Of a DNA stretch of 64,000 bases, positions 1 through 10,617 are shown piece by piece. The DNA lies in assembly GCF_000426365.1 (NCBI RefSeq), contig NZ_AUFF01000001.1, positions 1-64,000 of the forward strand, in the 5' to 3' direction. A program made the position numbers and the translations under genes. The number at the start of each line of letters is the position of its first letter. Position 1 is the stretch's first letter. Source of the DNA: Arenimonas composti TR7-09 = DSM 18010. Its GTDB lineage: Bacteria > Pseudomonadota > Gammaproteobacteria > Xanthomonadales > Xanthomonadaceae. The notes under the pieces are model-generated. The model did not search any database. It was not told where the DNA came from and saw nothing but the letters and a program-made list of their open reading frames with translations.

Positions 1-1179
<1,179 letters not shown>

Positions 1180-1196
1180 GCCTATAATGCGCGGCC

Positions 1197-1219
1197 CGGT
1201 CGCCCCATGTGGGCGACCG
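1197..1219 (+). other. Hairpin at the expected start of the tuf-internal transcript
   Basis: CGGTCGCCC pairs perfectly with GGGCGACCG around a CATGT loop, giving 9 bp. No T-run follows, so it is not a standard terminator. It would sit at or within a few bases of the 5' end of RNA made from the 1160-1188 promoter. Confidence 0.5.
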
Positions 1220-1299
1220 AACATACCGAAATGAGGGACAGGATGTTCCTCGTGTTCGCGACCAGGAGGGTCGAAGCCAGTTCGATGAGCGGCTCCGCA

Positions 1300-1329
1300 T
1301 TGACGGGGCGATCACTTACAGGCTAGAAT
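1300..1329 (+). promoter_or_regulatory. Main S10 operon promoter candidate
   Basis: TTGACG at 1300-1305 is separated by 18 nt from TAGAAT at 1324-1329, five of six consensus bases in each box. The predicted start near 1336 is about 100 nt upstream of rpsJ. No other promoter of this quality is visible before rpsJ apart from the one inside tuf. Confidence 0.65.
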
Positions 1330-1335
1330 TTTCGG

Positions 1336-1371
1336 CTCGGTGGATCGGAAACGATCCGCCGAGTTTGTTTT
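1336..1371 (+). terminator. Hairpin plus T-run in the S10 leader (terminator of tuf or leader attenuator)
   Basis: A 12-bp stem (1336-1347 with 1352-1363, one G-U pair) closes a GAAA tetraloop and is followed by TTTGTTTT at 1364-1371. It has the form of an intrinsic terminator. It begins at the predicted start site of the promoter at 1300-1329, so it could stop readthrough from tuf, act as an attenuator, or protect the 5' end of the S10 mRNA. Which role applies cannot be read from sequence. Confidence 0.6.
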
Positions 1372-1434
1372 CCACGGGAACCAGGGCCCCAGGCCCCTGA
1401 TTCCGACGCTCTTTACCGCAACAAGGACATCGCC

Positions 1435-1746
1435 ATGGCGGACCAGAAGATCCGGATTCGGCTCAAGGCCTACGATCATCGCCTCATCGATCGCTCGGCC
1501 TCCGAAATCGTGGAGACGGCCAAGCGGACCGGCGCGCAGGTGCGCGGCCCGATCCCGCTGCCGACCAAGATCGAACGCTACACCGTGCTGGTGTCGCCGC
1601 ACGTCGACAAGGACGCGCGCGACCAGTACGAGACCCGCACGCACAAGCGCGTGCTCGACATCGTCGACCCCAACGACAAGACCGTGGACGCGCTGATGAA
1701 GCTCGAGCTCGCGGCCGGCGTCGATGTCCAGATCAAGCTGACCTGA
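1435..1746 (+). CDS. rpsJ: 30S ribosomal protein S10 (NusE)
   Basis: S10 is a protein of the 30S head and, as NusE, a partner of NusB/NusG in transcription antitermination. The 103-residue product is full length for the family and contains the conserved [21 protein letters not shown]-type core. It is the first gene of the S10 operon. The ATG has AAGGA 7 nt upstream. rplC follows after 10 nt. Confidence 0.98.
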   Translation: MADQKIRIRLKAYDHRLIDRSASEIVETAKRTGAQVRGPIPLPTKIERYTVLVSPHVDKDARDQYETRTHKRVLDIVDPNDKTVDALMKLELAAGVDVQIKLT

Positions 1747-1756
1747 GGCGACGACC

Positions 1757-2404
1757 ATGACGATCAAGACCATCGGCATCGTGGGCCGCAAGGCCGGCAT
1801 GAGCCGCCTGTTCACCGATGACGGGCGTTCGATCCCGGTCACGGTGATCGAGGCCACCCCGAACCGCATCACCCAGATCAAGACCGTCGAGAACGACGGT
1901 TACGCCGCCGTGCAGATCACCGCCGGCAACAAGCGCGCCTCGCTGGTGAACAAGCCGCAGGCGGGCCACTTCGCGAAGGCGAAGGTCGAGGCCGGTCGCG
2001 GTCTCTGGGAGTTCCGCATCGCCGACGAGGATGCCGGCAAGTTCGAAGTCGGCGCCGAGATCAAGGCGGACATCTTCAGCGTCGGCCAGCTCGTCGACGT
2101 GGCGGGTGTCACCAAGGGCAAGGGCTTCCAGGGCACCATCAAGCGTCACCACTTCAAGATGGGCGACGCCACCCACGGTAACTCGCTGTCGCACCGCTCG
2201 CCGGGCTCCATCGGCCAGCGCCAGACGCCGGGTCGCGTGTTCCCGGGCAAGAAGATGGCCGGCCACATGGGTGCCGTGCAGCAGAGCATGCAGAACCTGG
2301 AAGTGGTCAAGGTCGACGCCGAGCGCGGCCTGATCGCGGTGAAGGGTTCGATTCCGGGCGCCCCGGGCGGCGACGTCGTCGTCCGTCCGGCGAGCAAGGG
2401 TTAA
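1757..2404 (+). CDS. rplC: 50S ribosomal protein L3
   Basis: L3 is an early-assembling 50S protein whose central loop reaches towards the peptidyl transferase centre. The 215-residue product starts with [14 protein letters not shown] and carries the conserved loop with [20 protein letters not shown] near residues 150-170. Length is close to the usual 209-215. It lies between rpsJ and rplD in the canonical S10 order, with gaps of 10 and 12 nt. Confidence 0.98.
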   Translation: MTIKTIGIVGRKAGMSRLFTDDGRSIPVTVIEATPNRITQIKTVENDGYAAVQITAGNKRASLVNKPQAGHFAKAKVEAGRGLWEFRIADEDAGKFEVGAEIKADIFSVGQLVDVAGVTKGKGFQGTIKRHHFKMGDATHGNSLSHRSPGSIGQRQTPGRVFPGKKMAGHMGAVQQSMQNLEVVKVDAERGLIAVKGSIPGAPGGDVVVRPASKG

Positions 2405-2416
2405 GGAGCAGGAAAC

Positions 2417-3019
2417 ATGGAACTCGCCGTCATTGGAAGCGGCCAGACGCTGTCGGTCTCCGACGCCGTCTTCGGTCGTGAATTCAGCGAGGATCTGGTG
2501 CATCAGGTGGTCGTTGCCTACCGCAACGCCGGCCGTGCAGGCACCAAGGCCCAGCTGACGCGCTCGGAAGTCTCCGGCACGACCAAGAAGTTCAAGAAGC
2601 AGAAGGGCGGTGGTGCCCGTCACGGTGACTACCGTGCGCCGATCTTCGTCGGTGGTGGTGTCTCGTTCGCGGCGAAGCCGCGCAGCTTCGCGCAGAAGGT
2701 CAACCGCAAGATGTATCGCGCCGCCGTCGCCGCGATCATTTCCGAGCTGAACCGCCAGGGTCGCCTCAAGGTCGTCGACGCGTTCGACGTCGCCGAGCCG
2801 AAGACCAAGGCGCTGGTCGCCAAACTCGCCGAGATGCAGGCCGAGCGCCCGCTGATCGTCAGCGAGGAGCCGAGCGATGCGCTGTACCTCGCCGCGCGCA
2901 ACATCCCGTACGTCCAGGTGCGCGACGCCCAGACCATCGATCCGGTGGCCCTGGTCGGCGCCGGCACCGTGATCATGACCGCCGAATCGGTCAAGAAGAT
3001 CGAGGAGTGGCTGGCATGA
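2417..3019 (+). CDS. rplD: 50S ribosomal protein L4
   Basis: L4 lines part of the polypeptide exit tunnel through an extended loop; the Gly- and Lys-rich segment near residues 57-75 ([16 protein letters not shown]) is that loop. The product has 200 residues, the usual length. In E. coli L4 also represses its own operon by acting on the S10 leader; whether the leader hairpin here serves that purpose is unknown. Its TGA overlaps the ATG of rplW, so the two are probably translationally coupled. Confidence 0.97.
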   Translation: MELAVIGSGQTLSVSDAVFGREFSEDLVHQVVVAYRNAGRAGTKAQLTRSEVSGTTKKFKKQKGGGARHGDYRAPIFVGGGVSFAAKPRSFAQKVNRKMYRAAVAAIISELNRQGRLKVVDAFDVAEPKTKALVAKLAEMQAERPLIVSEEPSDALYLAARNIPYVQVRDAQTIDPVALVGAGTVIMTAESVKKIEEWLA

Positions 3020-3312
3020 GCAACATCAACGTCCTCGGCGTGATCCGCGCCCCGCGCGTCTCCGAGAAGACCGCGCGGCTGCAGGAACTGAGCAACCAGT
3101 ACGTCTTCGAAGTGGCGAAGACGGCGACCAAGGCCGACGTCAAGTCCGCCGTCGAGTCGCTGTTCAACGTCAAGGTCGAAGCCGTCAACGTGGTCAATGT
3201 GAAGGGCAAGACCAAGTCCTTCCGCAACCGTGCCGGCCGCCGTGGCGACTGGCGCAAGGCATACGTTCGCCTGGCCGAAGGCCAGTCGATCGACGTGATG
3301 GCCAAGGCCTGA
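3016..3312 (+). CDS. rplW: 50S ribosomal protein L23
   Basis: L23 sits at the tunnel exit and is the docking site for trigger factor and SRP. The ATG at 3016 is chosen over an in-frame GTG at 3007. GAGGAG at 3002-3007 lies 8 nt before the ATG, and the ATG overlaps the rplD stop (ATGA). That start gives a 98-residue protein beginning [18 protein letters not shown], which fits the family. Confidence 0.96.
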   Translation: MSNINVLGVIRAPRVSEKTARLQELSNQYVFEVAKTATKADVKSAVESLFNVKVEAVNVVNVKGKTKSFRNRAGRRGDWRKAYVRLAEGQSIDVMAKA

Positions 3313-3322
3313 GGCTGATCCC

Positions 3323-4150
3323 ATGGCACTGATGACTTTCAAGCCGACGTCGCCTGGCCGCCGCGCCATGGTGCGCGTCTCCACCGCCGGCCTGCACAAG
3401 GGCGGCCCGCTGGAATCGCTCGTCGAGAAGAAGAGCAAGACCGGTGGCCGCAACAACCACGGCCGCATCACCACCCGCCACATCGGCGGTGGTCACAAGC
3501 AGCACTACCGCATCATCGACTTCAAGCGCGACAAGGAGGGCATCCCGGCCCGCGTCGAGCGCCTCGAGTACGATCCGAACCGCACCGCGCACATCGCGCT
3601 GCTGTGCTACGCCGACGGTGAGCGCCGTTACATCATCGCTCCGAAGGGCCTGGCGCAGGGCGACCAGGTGATCGCGGGCAAGGATGCGCCGATCAAGACC
3701 GGCAACAGCCTGCCGCTGCGCAACATGCCGGTCGGTTCGACGGTGCACTGCATCGAGATGAAGCCCGGTCGCGGCGCCCAGCTGGCGCGTGCCGCCGGCG
3801 CCGGCGCCCAGCTGATCTCCCGCGACGGCGGCTACGCCACCCTGCGTCTCCGCTCCGGCGAGATGCGCAAGGTGCCGGCCGACTGCCGCGCGACGATCGG
3901 CGAGGTCGGCAACGTCGAGCACAACCTCGAGAAGCTGGGCAAGGCGGGTGCGAAGCGCTGGCGCGGCGTCAAGCCGACCGTGCGCGGCGCCGCCATGAAC
4001 CCGGTCGACCACCCGCACGGTGGTGGTGAGGCGAAGGCTGGACAGGGCAATCCGCATCCGGTGTCCCCGTGGGGCACGCCGGCCAAGGGTTACAAGACTC
4101 GCAAGAACAAGCGCACCCAGAAGTTCATCGTGCGCGACCGTAGGGGTTGA
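3323..4150 (+). CDS. rplB: 50S ribosomal protein L2
   Basis: L2 is needed for subunit association and peptidyl transferase activity. The 275-residue product is full length and begins with the usual [12 protein letters not shown]. The C-terminal region has the conserved [15 protein letters not shown] segment that includes the functionally important histidine. It sits between rplW and rpsS in standard S10 order. Confidence 0.98.
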   Translation: MALMTFKPTSPGRRAMVRVSTAGLHKGGPLESLVEKKSKTGGRNNHGRITTRHIGGGHKQHYRIIDFKRDKEGIPARVERLEYDPNRTAHIALLCYADGERRYIIAPKGLAQGDQVIAGKDAPIKTGNSLPLRNMPVGSTVHCIEMKPGRGAQLARAAGAGAQLISRDGGYATLRLRSGEMRKVPADCRATIGEVGNVEHNLEKLGKAGAKRWRGVKPTVRGAAMNPVDHPHGGGEAKAGQGNPHPVSPWGTPAKGYKTRKNKRTQKFIVRDRRG

Positions 4151-4156
4151 TAGGCC

Positions 4157-4429
4157 ATGGCACGCTCTCTCAAGAAAGGTCCCTTCATCGACCACCACCT
4201 CGTCAAGAAGGTGGAGGCCGCGCAGGGCAGCAGCAAGAAGCCGATCAAGACCTGGTCGCGTCGTTCGATGATCCTGCCGGAGATGGTCGGTCTGACCATC
4301 GCCATCCATAACGGCAAGGTCCACATCCCGGTTCTCATCAACGAGAACATGGTCGGCCACAAGCTCGGCGAGTTCGCCCTCACCAGGACCTTCAAGGGTC
4401 ATGGCGGCGACAAGAAGTCGGGCAAGTAA
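4157..4429 (+). CDS. rpsS: 30S ribosomal protein S19
   Basis: S19 is a 30S head protein that binds 16S rRNA together with S13 near the A-site finger. The 90-residue protein has the conserved start [15 protein letters not shown] and the motif [16 protein letters not shown]. It lies 6 nt after rplB and 12 nt before the chosen rplV start. Confidence 0.98.
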   Translation: MARSLKKGPFIDHHLVKKVEAAQGSSKKPIKTWSRRSMILPEMVGLTIAIHNGKVHIPVLINENMVGHKLGEFALTRTFKGHGGDKKSGK

Positions 4430-4441
4430 GGAGCAATGACT

Positions 4442-4777
4442 ATGGAAGCCAAAGCCATTCTCCGCACGGCCCGGATCTCGCCGCAGAAGGCGCGCCTGGT
4501 CGCCGACCAGGTTCGCGGCATGCAGGCGTCCCGCGCCCACGAGCTGCTCAAGTTCTCCGACAAGAAGGCTGCCCACCTGATCGGCAAGGTCCTGTGGTCC
4601 GCCATCTCGAATGCCGAAAACAACCTCGGCGCCGACATCGACGAGCTCAAGGTCGCGACCATCATGGTCGACGAGGGCCCGGTGCTGAAGCGCTTCATGG
4701 CCCGCGCCAAGGGCCGCGGCACCCGCATCCTCAAGCGTACGAGCCACATCACCGTGGTCGTGGGCTCGGGCAAGTAA
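4442..4777 (+). CDS. rplV: 50S ribosomal protein L22
   Basis: L22 contributes a beta-hairpin to the exit tunnel wall. Two in-frame ATGs are present at 4436 and 4442. AAGGAG at 4428-4433 is only 2 nt from the first but 8 nt from the second, so 4442 is preferred, giving 111 residues that start [20 protein letters not shown]. The tunnel hairpin region near residues 82-98 ([17 protein letters not shown]) is intact. Confidence 0.95.
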   Translation: MEAKAILRTARISPQKARLVADQVRGMQASRAHELLKFSDKKAAHLIGKVLWSAISNAENNLGADIDELKVATIMVDEGPVLKRFMARAKGRGTRILKRTSHITVVVGSGK

Positions 4778-4793
4778 GGCAGGGACGAAGACT

Positions 4794-5498
4794 ATGGGTC
4801 ACAAAGTTCATCCGACCGGAATCCGCCTGGGCATCGCCAAGGACTGGAATTCCAAGTGGTTCGCCAACAAGCGCGACTACGCCCAGTACCTCACGTCCGA
4901 CCTGAAGGTCCGCGAGATGCTGCGCAAGAAGCTGGCGCAGGCGGGCATCTCCAAGATCCTGATCGAGCGGCCGTCGAAGTCCGCCCGCGTCACGATCCAC
5001 TCCGCCCGCCCGGGCGTGGTGATCGGCAAGCGCGGTGAGGACATCGAGAAGCTGCGCAAGGAAGTCTCCGACATCATGGGCGTTCCGGCGCACATCAATG
5101 TCGCCGAGGTCCGCAAGCCGGAGCTCGACGCGCAGCTGGTCGCCGAGTCGATCGCGCAGCAGCTCGAGCGCCGCATCATGTTCCGCCGCGCGATGAAGCG
5201 CGCCGTCGGCAACTCGATGCGCCTCGGCGCGCTGGGCATCAAGGTCAACGTCGCCGGCCGCCTGAACGGCGCCGAGATCGCCCGTTCGGAGTGGTACCGC
5301 GAAGGTCGCGTGCCGCTGCACACCCTGCGTGCGGACATCGACTACGGCTTCGCCGAGGCGTCGACGACCTACGGGATCATCGGCGTGAAGGTGTGGATCT
5401 ACAAAGGCGAAGTCTTCGACTTCAGCCAGGTCGGCCAGGAGAAGCAGGAAGAGCGCAACGAGCGCCCGTCCCGCCAGGCCGCCAAGGACGCGAGGTAA
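4794..5498 (+). CDS. rpsC: 30S ribosomal protein S3
   Basis: S3 forms part of the mRNA entry channel and has helicase-assisting basic residues. The 234-residue product carries the KH-type RNA-binding motif [16 protein letters not shown] near residues 63-79 and the conserved C-terminal domain with [17 protein letters not shown]. The start [13 protein letters not shown] is typical. rplP follows after 6 nt. Confidence 0.98.
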   Translation: MGHKVHPTGIRLGIAKDWNSKWFANKRDYAQYLTSDLKVREMLRKKLAQAGISKILIERPSKSARVTIHSARPGVVIGKRGEDIEKLRKEVSDIMGVPAHINVAEVRKPELDAQLVAESIAQQLERRIMFRRAMKRAVGNSMRLGALGIKVNVAGRLNGAEIARSEWYREGRVPLHTLRADIDYGFAEASTTYGIIGVKVWIYKGEVFDFSQVGQEKQEERNERPSRQAAKDAR

Positions 5499-5504
5499 TC
5501 GGCC

Positions 5505-5918
5505 ATGCTGCAACCCAAGCGAACCAAGTACCGCAAGGTCTTCAAGGGCCGCAACGACGGCCTGAGCTGGAACGGCTCGGCCGTCAGCTTCGGCGAGTAC
5601 GGCCTGAAGGCCACCTCGCACGGCCAGCTGACCGCGCGCCAGATCGAGGCGGCCCGCCGCTCGATCAGCCGCTACGTCAAGCGCGGCGGCAAGATGTGGA
5701 TCCGCGTGTTCCCGGACAAGCCGATCACCAAGAAGCCGATCGAAGTCCGAATGGGCGCCGGTAAGGGCAACGTCGAGTACTGGGTGGCGCAGATCGCCCC
5801 CGGCCGCGTGATCTACGAGATCGAGGGCGTCGACGAGGCGACCGCGCGCGAGGCCTTCCGCCTGGCTGCCGCCAAGCTCTCGGTGACCACCACTTTCGTG
5901 ACCCGGACGGTGCGCTGA
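5505..5918 (+). CDS. rplP: 50S ribosomal protein L16
   Basis: L16 helps place the acceptor end of A-site tRNA. The 137-residue product is full length, starts [17 protein letters not shown] and has the conserved stretches [15 protein letters not shown] and [16 protein letters not shown]. Its TGA (5916-5918) is one base from the rpmC ATG. Confidence 0.98.
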   Translation: MLQPKRTKYRKVFKGRNDGLSWNGSAVSFGEYGLKATSHGQLTARQIEAARRSISRYVKRGGKMWIRVFPDKPITKKPIEVRMGAGKGNVEYWVAQIAPGRVIYEIEGVDEATAREAFRLAAAKLSVTTTFVTRTVR

Positions 5919-5919
5919 T

Positions 5920-6105
5920 ATGGAACTCAAGGAACTGCGTGAGAAGTCGGCCGCCGAGCTGAAGGCGCATCTGCTGGACCTGCACAAGGAGCAGTTCGCC
6001 CTGCGCATGCAGAAGGCGACCGGCCAGCTGGGTCAGCCCCACAACATCAAGCGGGTTCGTCGCGAGATCGCGCGCACGATGACCCTGCTGTCCGCGAAGA
6101 AGTAA
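5920..6105 (+). CDS. rpmC: 50S ribosomal protein L29
   Basis: L29 is a small helical protein beside L23 at the tunnel exit. The 61-residue product starts [18 protein letters not shown] and ends with the conserved [14 protein letters not shown]-type helix. It is separated from the rplP stop by a single base, which suggests translational coupling. Confidence 0.96.
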   Translation: MELKELREKSAAELKAHLLDLHKEQFALRMQKATGQLGQPHNIKRVRREIARTMTLLSAKK

Positions 6106-6114
6106 GGGCGAGCC

Positions 6115-6378
6115 ATGAGCGACAACAACGAACAGCTGCGCACGGTCGAAGGCCGCGTCGTCAGCAACAAGATGGACAAGACCGTCACCGTGCTCGTCGA
6201 GCGCCAGGTCAAGCACGCGCTGTACGGCAAGTACATCAAGCGTTCGACCAAGCTGCACGCGCACGACGAGGACAACAGCTGCAACGAAGGTGACGTCGTC
6301 CGCGTCGCCGAGTGCCGGCCGCTGTCCAAGACGAAGAACTGGCGCGTCGTCGAAGTCGTCACGCGCGCGGCGAAGTAA
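6115..6378 (+). CDS. rpsQ: 30S ribosomal protein S17
   Basis: S17 is an early 30S assembly protein of the OB fold. The 87-residue product contains [20 protein letters not shown] and the [18 protein letters not shown] motif characteristic of the family. It is the last gene of the classical S10 group. rplN, the first gene of the spc group, starts only 12 nt downstream, so no separate spc promoter fits in the gap. Confidence 0.97.
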   Translation: MSDNNEQLRTVEGRVVSNKMDKTVTVLVERQVKHALYGKYIKRSTKLHAHDEDNSCNEGDVVRVAECRPLSKTKNWRVVEVVTRAAK

Positions 6379-6390
6379 GGAGGCCACGAA

Positions 6391-6759
6391 ATGATCCAGG
6401 TACAGAGCTACCTCGAGGCCGCCGACAATTCCGGCGCCAAGGAAATGATGTGCATCAAGGTGCTCGGCGGCTCCAAGCGCCGGTACGCGCACATCGGCGA
6501 CATCATCAAGGTGACCGTCAAGGACGCGATCCCGCGCGGCAAGGTCAAGAAGGGCGAGGTCTACGACGCCGTCGTCGTCCGCACCCGCTCGGGCGTCCGC
6601 CGTCCGGACGGCTCGCTGATCCGTTTCGACGGCAACGCGGCCGTTCTGCTGAACAACAAGCAGGAGCCGATCGGCACCCGCATCTTCGGGCCCGTGACCC
6701 GTGAGCTTCGTTCCGAGAAGTTCATGAAGATCGTGTCGCTCGCTCCCGAAGTGATCTGA
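6391..6759 (+). CDS. rplN: 50S ribosomal protein L14
   Basis: L14 lies at the subunit interface and is the binding site of the silencing factor RsfS, which is also encoded in this window (61873). The 122-residue product has [18 protein letters not shown] at the N-terminus and [20 protein letters not shown] at the C-terminus. It has the exact usual length. A strong AAGGAGG lies before the start. Confidence 0.98.
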   Translation: MIQVQSYLEAADNSGAKEMMCIKVLGGSKRRYAHIGDIIKVTVKDAIPRGKVKKGEVYDAVVVRTRSGVRRPDGSLIRFDGNAAVLLNNKQEPIGTRIFGPVTRELRSEKFMKIVSLAPEVI

Positions 6760-6773
6760 GGGAAGGACAGGAC

Positions 6774-7088
6774 ATGAACCGTATCCGCAAGGGCGACCAG
6801 GTGATCGTGATCGCCGGTTCCGACAAGGGCAAGAAGGGCCAGGTGACTCGCGTCGCCGGCGACCGCGTCTTCGTCGAGAACATCAAGATGGTCAAGCGCC
6901 ACACCAAGCCGAATCCGCAGGCGGGCATCGCCGGCGGCATCGTCGAGAAGGAGGCGCCGATCCACATCTCCAACGTCATGCTGCTGAACCCGGCTTCGGG
7001 CAAGGGCGAGCGCGTTGGTTTCAAGGTGCTCGAGGATGGACGCAAAGTGCGTGTGTTCCGCTCGAGCGGTGAGGCGATCGACGCCTGA
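6774..7088 (+). CDS. rplX: 50S ribosomal protein L24
   Basis: L24 initiates 50S assembly and sits at the tunnel exit. The 104-residue product contains the KOW motif [18 protein letters not shown] near residues 6-23. It lies between rplN and rplE as in the standard spc order, with gaps of 14 and 11 nt. Confidence 0.97.
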   Translation: MNRIRKGDQVIVIAGSDKGKKGQVTRVAGDRVFVENIKMVKRHTKPNPQAGIAGGIVEKEAPIHISNVMLLNPASGKGERVGFKVLEDGRKVRVFRSSGEAIDA

Positions 7089-7099
7089 GGAATGATGCA

Positions 7100-7642
7100 A
7101 TGAGCACCCGTCTCGAAAAGATCTACAAGGAAACCGTCGTACCGAAGATGATCGAACGCTTCGGTTACAAGAACGTCATGGAAGTGCCGCGCATTTCCAA
7201 GATCACGCTGAACATGGGCGTGGGCGAGGCGGTGGGCAACAAGAAGATCCTGGAAAATGCCGTCGCGGACATGACCAGGATCGCCGGCCAGAAGCCGATC
7301 ACGACGAACGCCCGCGTCTCCGTCGCGAGCTTCAAGATCCGTGACGGCTGGCCGATCGGCTGCAAGGTCACCCTGCGCCGTGCGAAGATGTACGAGTTCC
7401 TGGACCGTCTGATCAACATCTCGCTGCCCCGCGTCCGCGACTTCCGCGGCGTCTCGGGCCGCTCGTTCGACGGCCGCGGCAACTTCAACATGGGCGTCAA
7501 GGAACAGATCATCTTCCCTGAGATCGACTTCGACGCCGTCGACGCCATCCGCGGCATGGACATCGCCATCACCACGACGGCGAAGACGAACGACGAGGCG
7601 AGGGCGCTGCTCGAGGCCTTCAACTTCCCGTTCCGCAACTGA
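7100..7642 (+). CDS. rplE: 50S ribosomal protein L5
   Basis: L5 binds 5S rRNA and forms an intersubunit bridge with S13. The 180-residue product has the conserved [24 protein letters not shown] and [19 protein letters not shown] elements. Full length for the family. rpsN follows after 18 nt. Confidence 0.98.
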   Translation: MSTRLEKIYKETVVPKMIERFGYKNVMEVPRISKITLNMGVGEAVGNKKILENAVADMTRIAGQKPITTNARVSVASFKIRDGWPIGCKVTLRRAKMYEFLDRLINISLPRVRDFRGVSGRSFDGRGNFNMGVKEQIIFPEIDFDAVDAIRGMDIAITTTAKTNDEARALLEAFNFPFRN

Positions 7643-7660
7643 TTCCGAGGATCGACCAAG

Positions 7661-7966
7661 ATGGCCAAGACTTCGATGGTGAATCGCGACGTCAAGCGCA
7701 AGAAGCTCGTCGCGAAGTTCGCCGCCAAGCGCGCTGAACTGAAGAAGATCATCAGCAGCGCCACCGCGTCCTACGAGGACAAGATGGACGCTGCGACCAA
7801 GCTGCAGAAGCTGCCGCGCGACTCGAGCCCGAGCCGCGTCCGCAACCGCTGCGCCATGACCGGCCGCTCGCGCGGCGTGTACGCCAAGTTCGGCCTGGGC
7901 CGCAACAAGCTGCGCGAAGCGACCATGCGCGGCGACGTCCCCGGCCTGCGCAAGGCCAGCTGGTAA
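7661..7966 (+). CDS. rpsN: 30S ribosomal protein S14 (zinc-free long form)
   Basis: S14 is a 30S head protein. At 101 residues it is the long form without the four-cysteine zinc site of the short form. The C-terminal core [19 protein letters not shown] and the end GLRKASW are conserved. It lies after rplE in spc order. Confidence 0.97.
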   Translation: MAKTSMVNRDVKRKKLVAKFAAKRAELKKIISSATASYEDKMDAATKLQKLPRDSSPSRVRNRCAMTGRSRGVYAKFGLGRNKLREATMRGDVPGLRKASW

Positions 7967-7973
7967 TCGCCCG

Positions 7974-7991
7974 TCCCCCGTTCGCGGGGGA
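7974..7991 (+). other. Intercistronic hairpin between rpsN and rpsH
   Basis: TCCCCCG at 7974-7980 pairs with CGGGGGA at 7985-7991 around a TTCG loop. There is no T-run after it, so it is more likely an RNA stability or processing element within the operon than a terminator. The rpsN-rpsH gap of 69 nt is the second longest between genes within the spc group. Confidence 0.5.
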
Positions 7992-8035
7992 TGCGCGGAT
8001 ATCGGTGCTCTCGAACCCAAGAAGGTAATGATCAA

Positions 8036-8431
8036 ATGAGCATGACTGATCCCATCGCCGACATGCTGGTGCGCATCAAGAATGCGCTCGCCGTCGGCAA
8101 GCCGCAGGTTTCCATGCCTGCCTCGAAGATGAAGCTGGCGATCGCCAGGGTCCTGAAGGACGAAGGCTACATCGGCGACTTCCGCGTCTCCGGCGAAGGC
8201 GCCAAGGCGACGCTGGAGGTTTCCCTGAAGTACTACGAAGGCAAGCCGGTGATCGAGCGCCTCGAGCGCGTCTCCCGTTCGGGCCTGCGCCAGTACAAGG
8301 GCAAGAACGACCTGCCGAAGGTGCTCGCCGGTCTCGGCGTGGCCATCATCTCCACCTCCCAGGGTCTGATGACCGATCGCCAGGCCCGCGCTGCGGGAAT
8401 CGGCGGCGAAGTCGTCTGCCTCGTGGCCTAA
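8036..8431 (+). CDS. rpsH: 30S ribosomal protein S8
   Basis: S8 is a primary 16S rRNA binder and, in E. coli, the translational repressor of the spc operon. The frame is open further upstream, but the start at 8036 gives [17 protein letters not shown], which matches the family N-terminus. It has AAGG 10 nt upstream. The product is 131 residues with the conserved C-terminal [20 protein letters not shown]. Confidence 0.96.
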   Translation: MSMTDPIADMLVRIKNALAVGKPQVSMPASKMKLAIARVLKDEGYIGDFRVSGEGAKATLEVSLKYYEGKPVIERLERVSRSGLRQYKGKNDLPKVLAGLGVAIISTSQGLMTDRQARAAGIGGEVVCLVA

Positions 8432-8443
8432 GGAGCACGCCCC

Positions 8444-8971
8444 ATGTCCCGCGTTGCAAAGAAGCCGATCGCGCTGCCGAAGGGCGTCGAGTTCAAGACC
8501 ACCGACGACCAGATCACCGTCAAGGGCCCGAAGGGCAGCCTCAACTTCGCCCGTCCCGCCGGCGTCGACTTCAAGGTCGAGGATGGTGCGGTGCAGCTGA
8601 GCGCCGCCGATGCCGCCAATGTTCCGATGGCCGGCACCGCCCGCGCGATCCTGGCCAACATGGTCCACGGCGTTTCCGAGGGTTTCACCCGCAAGCTCGA
8701 GCTGGTCGGCGTCGGTTACCGCGCCGCCATGCAGGGCAAGGACCTGAACCTCAGCCTGGGCTTTTCGCACCCGACGGTCTACGTCGCGCCGGAAGGCATC
8801 ACGCTGTCGACCCCGACGCAGACCGAGATCCTGGTCTCCGGCGCCGACAAGCAGCTGGTGGGTGAGGTCGCGGCCAAGATCCGCGCGTATCGCAAGCCGG
8901 AGCCGTACAAGGGCAAGGGCATCCGCTACGCCGGCGAGAAGATCATCATGAAGGAAGCCAAGAAGGCCTGA
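8444..8971 (+). CDS. rplF: 50S ribosomal protein L6
   Basis: L6 binds near the sarcin-ricin loop at the factor-binding site. The 175-residue product starts [17 protein letters not shown] and has the conserved C-terminal signature [16 protein letters not shown]. It overlaps no neighbour. rplR follows after 32 nt. Confidence 0.98.
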   Translation: MSRVAKKPIALPKGVEFKTTDDQITVKGPKGSLNFARPAGVDFKVEDGAVQLSAADAANVPMAGTARAILANMVHGVSEGFTRKLELVGVGYRAAMQGKDLNLSLGFSHPTVYVAPEGITLSTPTQTEILVSGADKQLVGEVAAKIRAYRKPEPYKGKGIRYAGEKIIMKEAKKA

Positions 8972-9003
8972 TCGGGCACTTCAGCTTCCTCGAGGTAGAG
9001 ACC

Positions 9004-9357
9004 ATGAAAAAGAACATCGCCCGCCTGCGCCGCGCCAAGTCGACCCGTGCGCACATCCGCAATCTCGGCGTCGCCCGCCTGTCGGTGCTGCGCACCGGCC
9101 AGCACATCTACGCCCAGCTGTTCACCTCCGACGGTTCGAAGGTGATCGCTTCGGCGTCGACCGTCGAAGCCGACGTCAAGGATGGCCTGAAGGGCACCAA
9201 GAACGTCGAGGCTGCCGCCAAGGTCGGCCGCACCATCGCCGCCAAGGCGCTGGCCGCGGGCGTCGAGAAGGTCGCCTTCGACCGTTCGGGCTACCGCTTC
9301 CACGGCCGCATCAAGGCCCTGGCCGACGCCGCCCGCGAGGGTGGCCTGCAGTTCTAA
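9004..9357 (+). CDS. rplR: 50S ribosomal protein L18
   Basis: L18 binds 5S rRNA together with L5. The 117-residue product starts [19 protein letters not shown] and ends with the family motif [20 protein letters not shown] followed by GGLQF. Standard length. Confidence 0.98.
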   Translation: MKKNIARLRRAKSTRAHIRNLGVARLSVLRTGQHIYAQLFTSDGSKVIASASTVEADVKDGLKGTKNVEAAAKVGRTIAAKALAAGVEKVAFDRSGYRFHGRIKALADAAREGGLQF

Positions 9358-9376
9358 GCTGCATCCCGCTTGAAAC

Positions 9377-9392
9377 GGGCCGGTGACGGCCC
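9377..9392 (+). other. GNRA-capped hairpin between rplR and rpsE
   Basis: GGGCCG and CGGCCC form a 6-bp stem closed by a GTGA tetraloop within the 101-nt rplR-rpsE gap, the longest inside the spc group. No T-run follows. It may be a processing site or a protein-binding site; no family could be assigned. Confidence 0.4.
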
Positions 9393-9458
9393 GACCGAAA
9401 GACCACAACTACAAGCGGCACGAGCCGCAAGCAAACCCCTTCAAACAGGAATCGAAAG

Positions 9459-9980
9459 ATGAGCAGCAACGAACGCGATCGCAATCGCGGCGAGAGCGAC
9501 GACGGCTTCATCGAGAAGCTGGTCGCCGTCAACCGCGTCTCCAAGACCGTCAAGGGCGGTCGCCAGTTCACCTTCACCGCGCTGACGGTCGTCGGCGACG
9601 GCGCCGGCAAGGTCGGCTTCGGCTACGGCAAGGCGCGCGAAGTGCCGGTCGCCATCCAGAAGTCGATGGAATACGCGCGCAAGTCGATGGTGCAGGTCGA
9701 CCTGAACGACGGCACCCTGTGGCACCCGATCAAGGCCAACCACGGCGCGGCGCGCGTGTTCATGCAGCCGGCCTCGCAGGGTACCGGCGTGATCGCTGGC
9801 GGTGCGATGCGCGCCGTGCTCGAGGCGGTCGGCGTCAAGAACGTGCTCGCGAAGGCCGTCGGCTCGCGCAACCCGATCAACCTGGTCCGCGCGACGGTCA
9901 AGGGCCTGACCGCGACCACCTCGCCGGCCCGCATCGCGGCCAAGCGCGGCAAGAAGCTGGAGGACATCGTCAATGGCTGA
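9459..9980 (+). CDS. rpsE: 30S ribosomal protein S5
   Basis: S5 contributes to translational accuracy and the mRNA entry helicase. The 173-residue product has the N-terminal double-stranded-RNA-binding domain ([33 protein letters not shown]) and the C-terminal domain with [19 protein letters not shown]. Its 3' end overlaps rpmD by 8 nt, which indicates coupling. Confidence 0.98.
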   Translation: MSSNERDRNRGESDDGFIEKLVAVNRVSKTVKGGRQFTFTALTVVGDGAGKVGFGYGKAREVPVAIQKSMEYARKSMVQVDLNDGTLWHPIKANHGAARVFMQPASQGTGVIAGGAMRAVLEAVGVKNVLAKAVGSRNPINLVRATVKGLTATTSPARIAAKRGKKLEDIVNG

Positions 9981-10155
9981 GAAGACCATCAAGGTCCGCC
10001 TGGTCAAGGGCCTGCGCGGTACCCAGGCGCGTCACCGTCTGTCGGTGAAGGCGCTCGGCCTGAACAAGGTCAACGACGTCCGTGAGCTGAAGGATTCCCC
10101 GTCCGTCCGCGGCCTGATCAACCAGCTGCACTACCTGGTGCGCGTCGAGTCCTGA
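9973..10155 (+). CDS. rpmD: 50S ribosomal protein L30
   Basis: L30 is a small 50S protein. The 60-residue product includes [19 protein letters not shown] and the family motif [20 protein letters not shown]. It begins inside the last codons of rpsE, overlapping by 8 nt. Confidence 0.96.
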   Translation: MAEKTIKVRLVKGLRGTQARHRLSVKALGLNKVNDVRELKDSPSVRGLINQLHYLVRVES

Positions 10156-10175
10156 GCGCCCGGAGGAAACCAGAC

Positions 10176-10613
10176 ATGAAGCTCAACACTCTCAAGCCCG
10201 CCGACGGCGCCCGCAAGGATCGCGTCCGCGTCGGTCGCGGCATCGGTTCCGGCCTCGGCAAGACCGCTGGCCGCGGCCACAAGGGTTCGTTCGCGCGCAC
10301 CGGCAAGGGCAAGATCAAGCCGGGCTTCGAAGGCGGCCAGATGCCGATGCAGCGTCGCCTGCCGAAGATCGGCTTCCGCTCGAAGATCAAGCAGGACACC
10401 GCCGAGGTGCTGCTGTACAAGCTCGACACCCTCGAGGCCGGCGAGATCGACTTCGCCGCGCTGCGCGCCGCCAAGCTGGTCCCGTCGACCGCGAAGCAGG
10501 CCAAGGTCGTCAAGAAGGGCGAGCTGACCAAGAAGTTCACGCTGAAGGGCGTGCTGGTCACCGCTGGTGCCCGTGCCGCGATCGAAGCGGCCGGCGGCAG
10601 CATCACGGAGTAA
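10176..10613 (+). CDS. rplO: 50S ribosomal protein L15
   Basis: L15 is a late-assembling 50S protein with a glycine-rich N-terminal tail. The 145-residue product has [20 protein letters not shown] and the signature [16 protein letters not shown]. The Shine-Dalgarno of secY overlaps its final codons. Confidence 0.98.
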   Translation: MKLNTLKPADGARKDRVRVGRGIGSGLGKTAGRGHKGSFARTGKGKIKPGFEGGQMPMQRRLPKIGFRSKIKQDTAEVLLYKLDTLEAGEIDFAALRAAKLVPSTAKQAKVVKKGELTKKFTLKGVLVTAGARAAIEAAGGSITE

Positions 10614-10617
10614 TACC

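Noticed and set aside
1197-1219. Hairpin after tuf as a rho-independent terminator
   Set aside because: The stem is strong but is followed by AACATACC rather than a T-run.
3194-4747. Long antisense open frames through the ribosomal cluster
   Set aside because: These follow from GC-rich codon use. They have no family motifs, and the sense strand carries unmistakable ribosomal proteins.
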